Source: Clostridiales bacterium
Lineage (GTDB): Bacteria; Bacillota; Clostridia; Lachnospirales; WQUN01
Length of the DNA stretch: 8,047 nt
Assembly: GCA_031271275.1 (NCBI GenBank)
Contig: JAISWA010000035.1
Coordinates: 1 to 8,047 of the forward strand
Direction of reading: 5' to 3'
The notes under the pieces were generated by a model. That model searched no databases, was not told where the DNA came from, and was given only the letters and a program-made list of their open reading frames with translations. Position 1 is the first letter of the stretch. Each line of letters begins with the position of its first letter. This document shows positions 6,292 through 8,047 of this stretch, one piece after another. A program made the position numbers and the translations under genes.

Positions 6292-8047
6292 ATGAATACT
6301 ACCGCTGACCTTTATGAACTGATGAAAATCGTAAACGGCGAGCACGCCGACCCCCACCATATACTCGGCTGCCACGAGATACCTTCGGGCCGTGGGACAA
6401 GCTGGGTGGTGAGGGTGTTTAACCCGGAAGCGTCCGCCGTGGAAATAACCGTGGACTCCATGCCCGACAAAACGTTCCCCATGTCCCTGGTACATACCGC
6501 CGGTTTCTTCGAGGCGAAGCTTTCCAAAGCAAAAATGCCCTTCAAGTACACGCTGCACGTGACCGGGCACGACGGCAGCCGTTGGCAGGCATACGACCCC
6601 TACGCGTTCCTTCCGGTGCTTACGGATTTGGATTTGTACCTGTTCGGGCAGGGTACCCACTATGAAATTTTCAACAAGCTCGGCGCGCACCCCATGACCT
6701 TCGACGGGGTGGACGGGGTGTCTTTCGCCCTGTGGGCGCCCAACGCGAGCCGCGTCAGCGTGGTCGGCGACTTCAACAACTGGCACGGCCTGCGCCACCC
6801 CATGCGACAGCTGCAAAACTCCGGCGTTTGGGAATTGTTCGTGCCGGGGCTTAAAAACTATGACAAATACAAGTTCGAAATCAAATCCTCCGCCGGGGCG
6901 CTATTCCACAAAACCGACCCCTACGCGAGCTTTAACGAGCTGCGCCCGAGCACCGCTTCCTTCGTGTACGACATAGGCAGGCACCAATGGAACGACGACA
7001 AGTGGCTGAAGGAACGCGAAAAAAACAACCCCTTGGACGGGCCTATTAATATCTATGAAGTGCATGTGGGCTCATGGCGGCGCGCCGGGCATGACTTCGG
7101 GCGTTTCCTCAGTTGGCCCGAGCTTGCCGAACAGCTCATCCCCTATGTGAAGGAAATGGGGTACACCCACATTGAGTTGATGCCCATTATGGAGCACCCC
7201 TACGACGGCTCGTGGGGTTATCAGGTCACGGGGTTTTTCGCGCCCACCAGCCGGTACGGAAGCCCGGACGAGTTTATGGATTTTGTGGACGAATGCCACC
7301 GGAACAATATCGGCGTGCTGATGGACTGGGTGCCCGCGCACTTCCCCAAAGACGCCCACGGGTTGGGGCGGTTCGACGGGACGCCGCTGTACGAGCACGC
7401 CGACCCGCTAAAGGGGGAACAGCATGACTGGGGTACGTTTGTTTTCGACTACGGGCGCAAAGAAGTGAAAAATTTCCTCATCGCCAACGCGATTTTCTGG
7501 ATAGAAAAGTACCATATCGACGGCCTGCGCGTGGACGCAGTCGCGTCTATGCTGTATTTGGATTTTGGAAAGAAGATTTATGAATGGTCGCCCAACGAGT
7601 ACGGCGGCCGCGAGAACCTTGACGCGGTGGAATTTATCAAGCACATGAACTCCGTTATACGCGGCAGGTACCCGAACGTTATGATGGTGGCGGAGGAATC
7701 CACCGAATGGCAGGGCGTGACGAAGCCCACGGAAGAAGACGGGCTGGGCTTCAGCCTGAAATGGAACATGGGTTGGATGAACGATTTCCTCTCCTATATG
7801 AAGCTCGACAGCATCAACCGCAAGTACCGCCACAACAACCTGACCTTCGGCATGGTTTACGCCTACACGGAAAACTTTATTCTCGTGCTTTCCCACGACG
7901 AGGTGGTGCACGGAAAAGGCGCGATGGTAAACAAAATGCCGGGGGACGTGTGGCAGAAACTGGCGAACCTGCGCTCGGCATACGGGTTTATGATGGGGCA
8001 CCCGGGGAAGAAACTGCTGTTCATGGGCGGGGAGTTCGGGCAGTTTG
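6292..8047 (+). CDS. glgB: 1,4-alpha-glucan (glycogen) branching enzyme, 3' end outside window
   Basis: GlgB cuts alpha-1,4 glucan chains and rejoins them as alpha-1,6 branches in glycogen synthesis, in the cytosol. The frame stays open from ATG 6292 to the window edge (585 codons). Domain order follows the long, Escherichia coli-type enzyme: an N1 beta-sandwich (about 1-110, with GEHADPHHILG near the start), an N2 CBM48 module (about 140-235, FALWAPNASRVSVVGDFNNWHG), then the GH13 barrel from IYEVHVGSW (254). Catalytic residues are intact: nucleophile Asp415 in GLRVDAVASMLY, acid/base Glu468 in MVAEESTEW, and Asp536 in LSHDEVVHGK. Region I is MDWVPAHF (344-351). From memory the E. coli residues are 405, 458 and 526, a constant offset of ten, which argues against frameshifts. 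Around 150 C-terminal residues should lie to the right. It is transcribed from the promoter at 6207-6235 and may head a glycogen operon. Confidence 0.97.
   Translation, partial: MNTTADLYELMKIVNGEHADPHHILGCHEIPSGRGTSWVVRVFNPEASAVEITVDSMPDKTFPMSLVHTAGFFEAKLSKAKMPFKYTLHVTGHDGSRWQAYDPYAFLPVLTDLDLYLFGQGTHYEIFNKLGAHPMTFDGVDGVSFALWAPNASRVSVVGDFNNWHGLRHPMRQLQNSGVWELFVPGLKNYDKYKFEIKSSAGALFHKTDPYASFNELRPSTASFVYDIGRHQWNDDKWLKEREKNNPLDGPINIYEVHVGSWRRAGHDFGRFLSWPELAEQLIPYVKEMGYTHIELMPIMEHPYDGSWGYQVTGFFAPTSRYGSPDEFMDFVDECHRNNIGVLMDWVPAHFPKDAHGLGRFDGTPLYEHADPLKGEQHDWGTFVFDYGRKEVKNFLIANAIFWIEKYHIDGLRVDAVASMLYLDFGKKIYEWSPNEYGGRENLDAVEFIKHMNSVIRGRYPNVMMVAEESTEWQGVTKPTEEDGLGFSLKWNMGWMNDFLSYMKLDSINRKYRHNNLTFGMVYAYTENFILVLSHDEVVHGKGAMVNKMPGDVWQKLANLRSAYGFMMGHPGKKLLFMGGEFGQF

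Noticed and set aside
6229..8001. Several minus-strand open frames (6229-6816, 7072-7398, 7408-8001)
   Set aside because: They are shadows of glgB, which is unbroken on the plus strand with intact catalytic motifs. The first also runs across the glgB promoter.

Overview
The window reads as chromosomal DNA of an anaerobic, moderately GC-rich Bacillota (Clostridia-like) bacterium. The basis is a clostridial-type pyruvate phosphate dikinase, Shine-Dalgarno-led genes, a sigma-A-type promoter and a compact gene order. This placement is an inference from protein character; no rRNA or marker gene is present.

Layout: (1) 1-1752, plus strand: the C-terminal two thirds of pyruvate phosphate dikinase (ppdK), cut by the left edge. 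(2) 1778-1818: a strong hairpin terminator with T tracts on both strands, serving ppdK and the minus-strand gene that converges on it. (3) 5959 down to 1841, minus strand: four genes in the order GT-B glycosyltransferase with an extra N-terminal domain, GT-A-like glycosyltransferase, class I SAM methyltransferase, and (after a 93-bp gap) a 10-helix EamA/DMT transporter. The first three overlap by 10 and about 17 bp and look like one translationally coupled surface-glycan module. (4) 5960-6291: a 332-bp divergent intergenic region with a 144-bp imperfect inverted repeat bounded by TA dinucleotides (MITE-like), then a T-rich stretch and a good promoter. (5) 6292-8047, plus strand: glgB, glycogen branching enzyme, open at the right edge, with all three GH13 catalytic residues present.

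How the genes fit together: ppdK (PEP/pyruvate interconversion) and glgB (glycogen branching) are central and storage carbon genes. The minus-strand block between them is a different kind of cargo, probably making or decorating a cell-surface glycan. No complete novel defence or mobile system is visible. The points most worth a second look are the TA-bounded inverted repeat, the degenerate methyltransferase-like domain fused to the GT-B glycosyltransferase, and the internal duplication in the EamA transporter, which still shows at DNA level.
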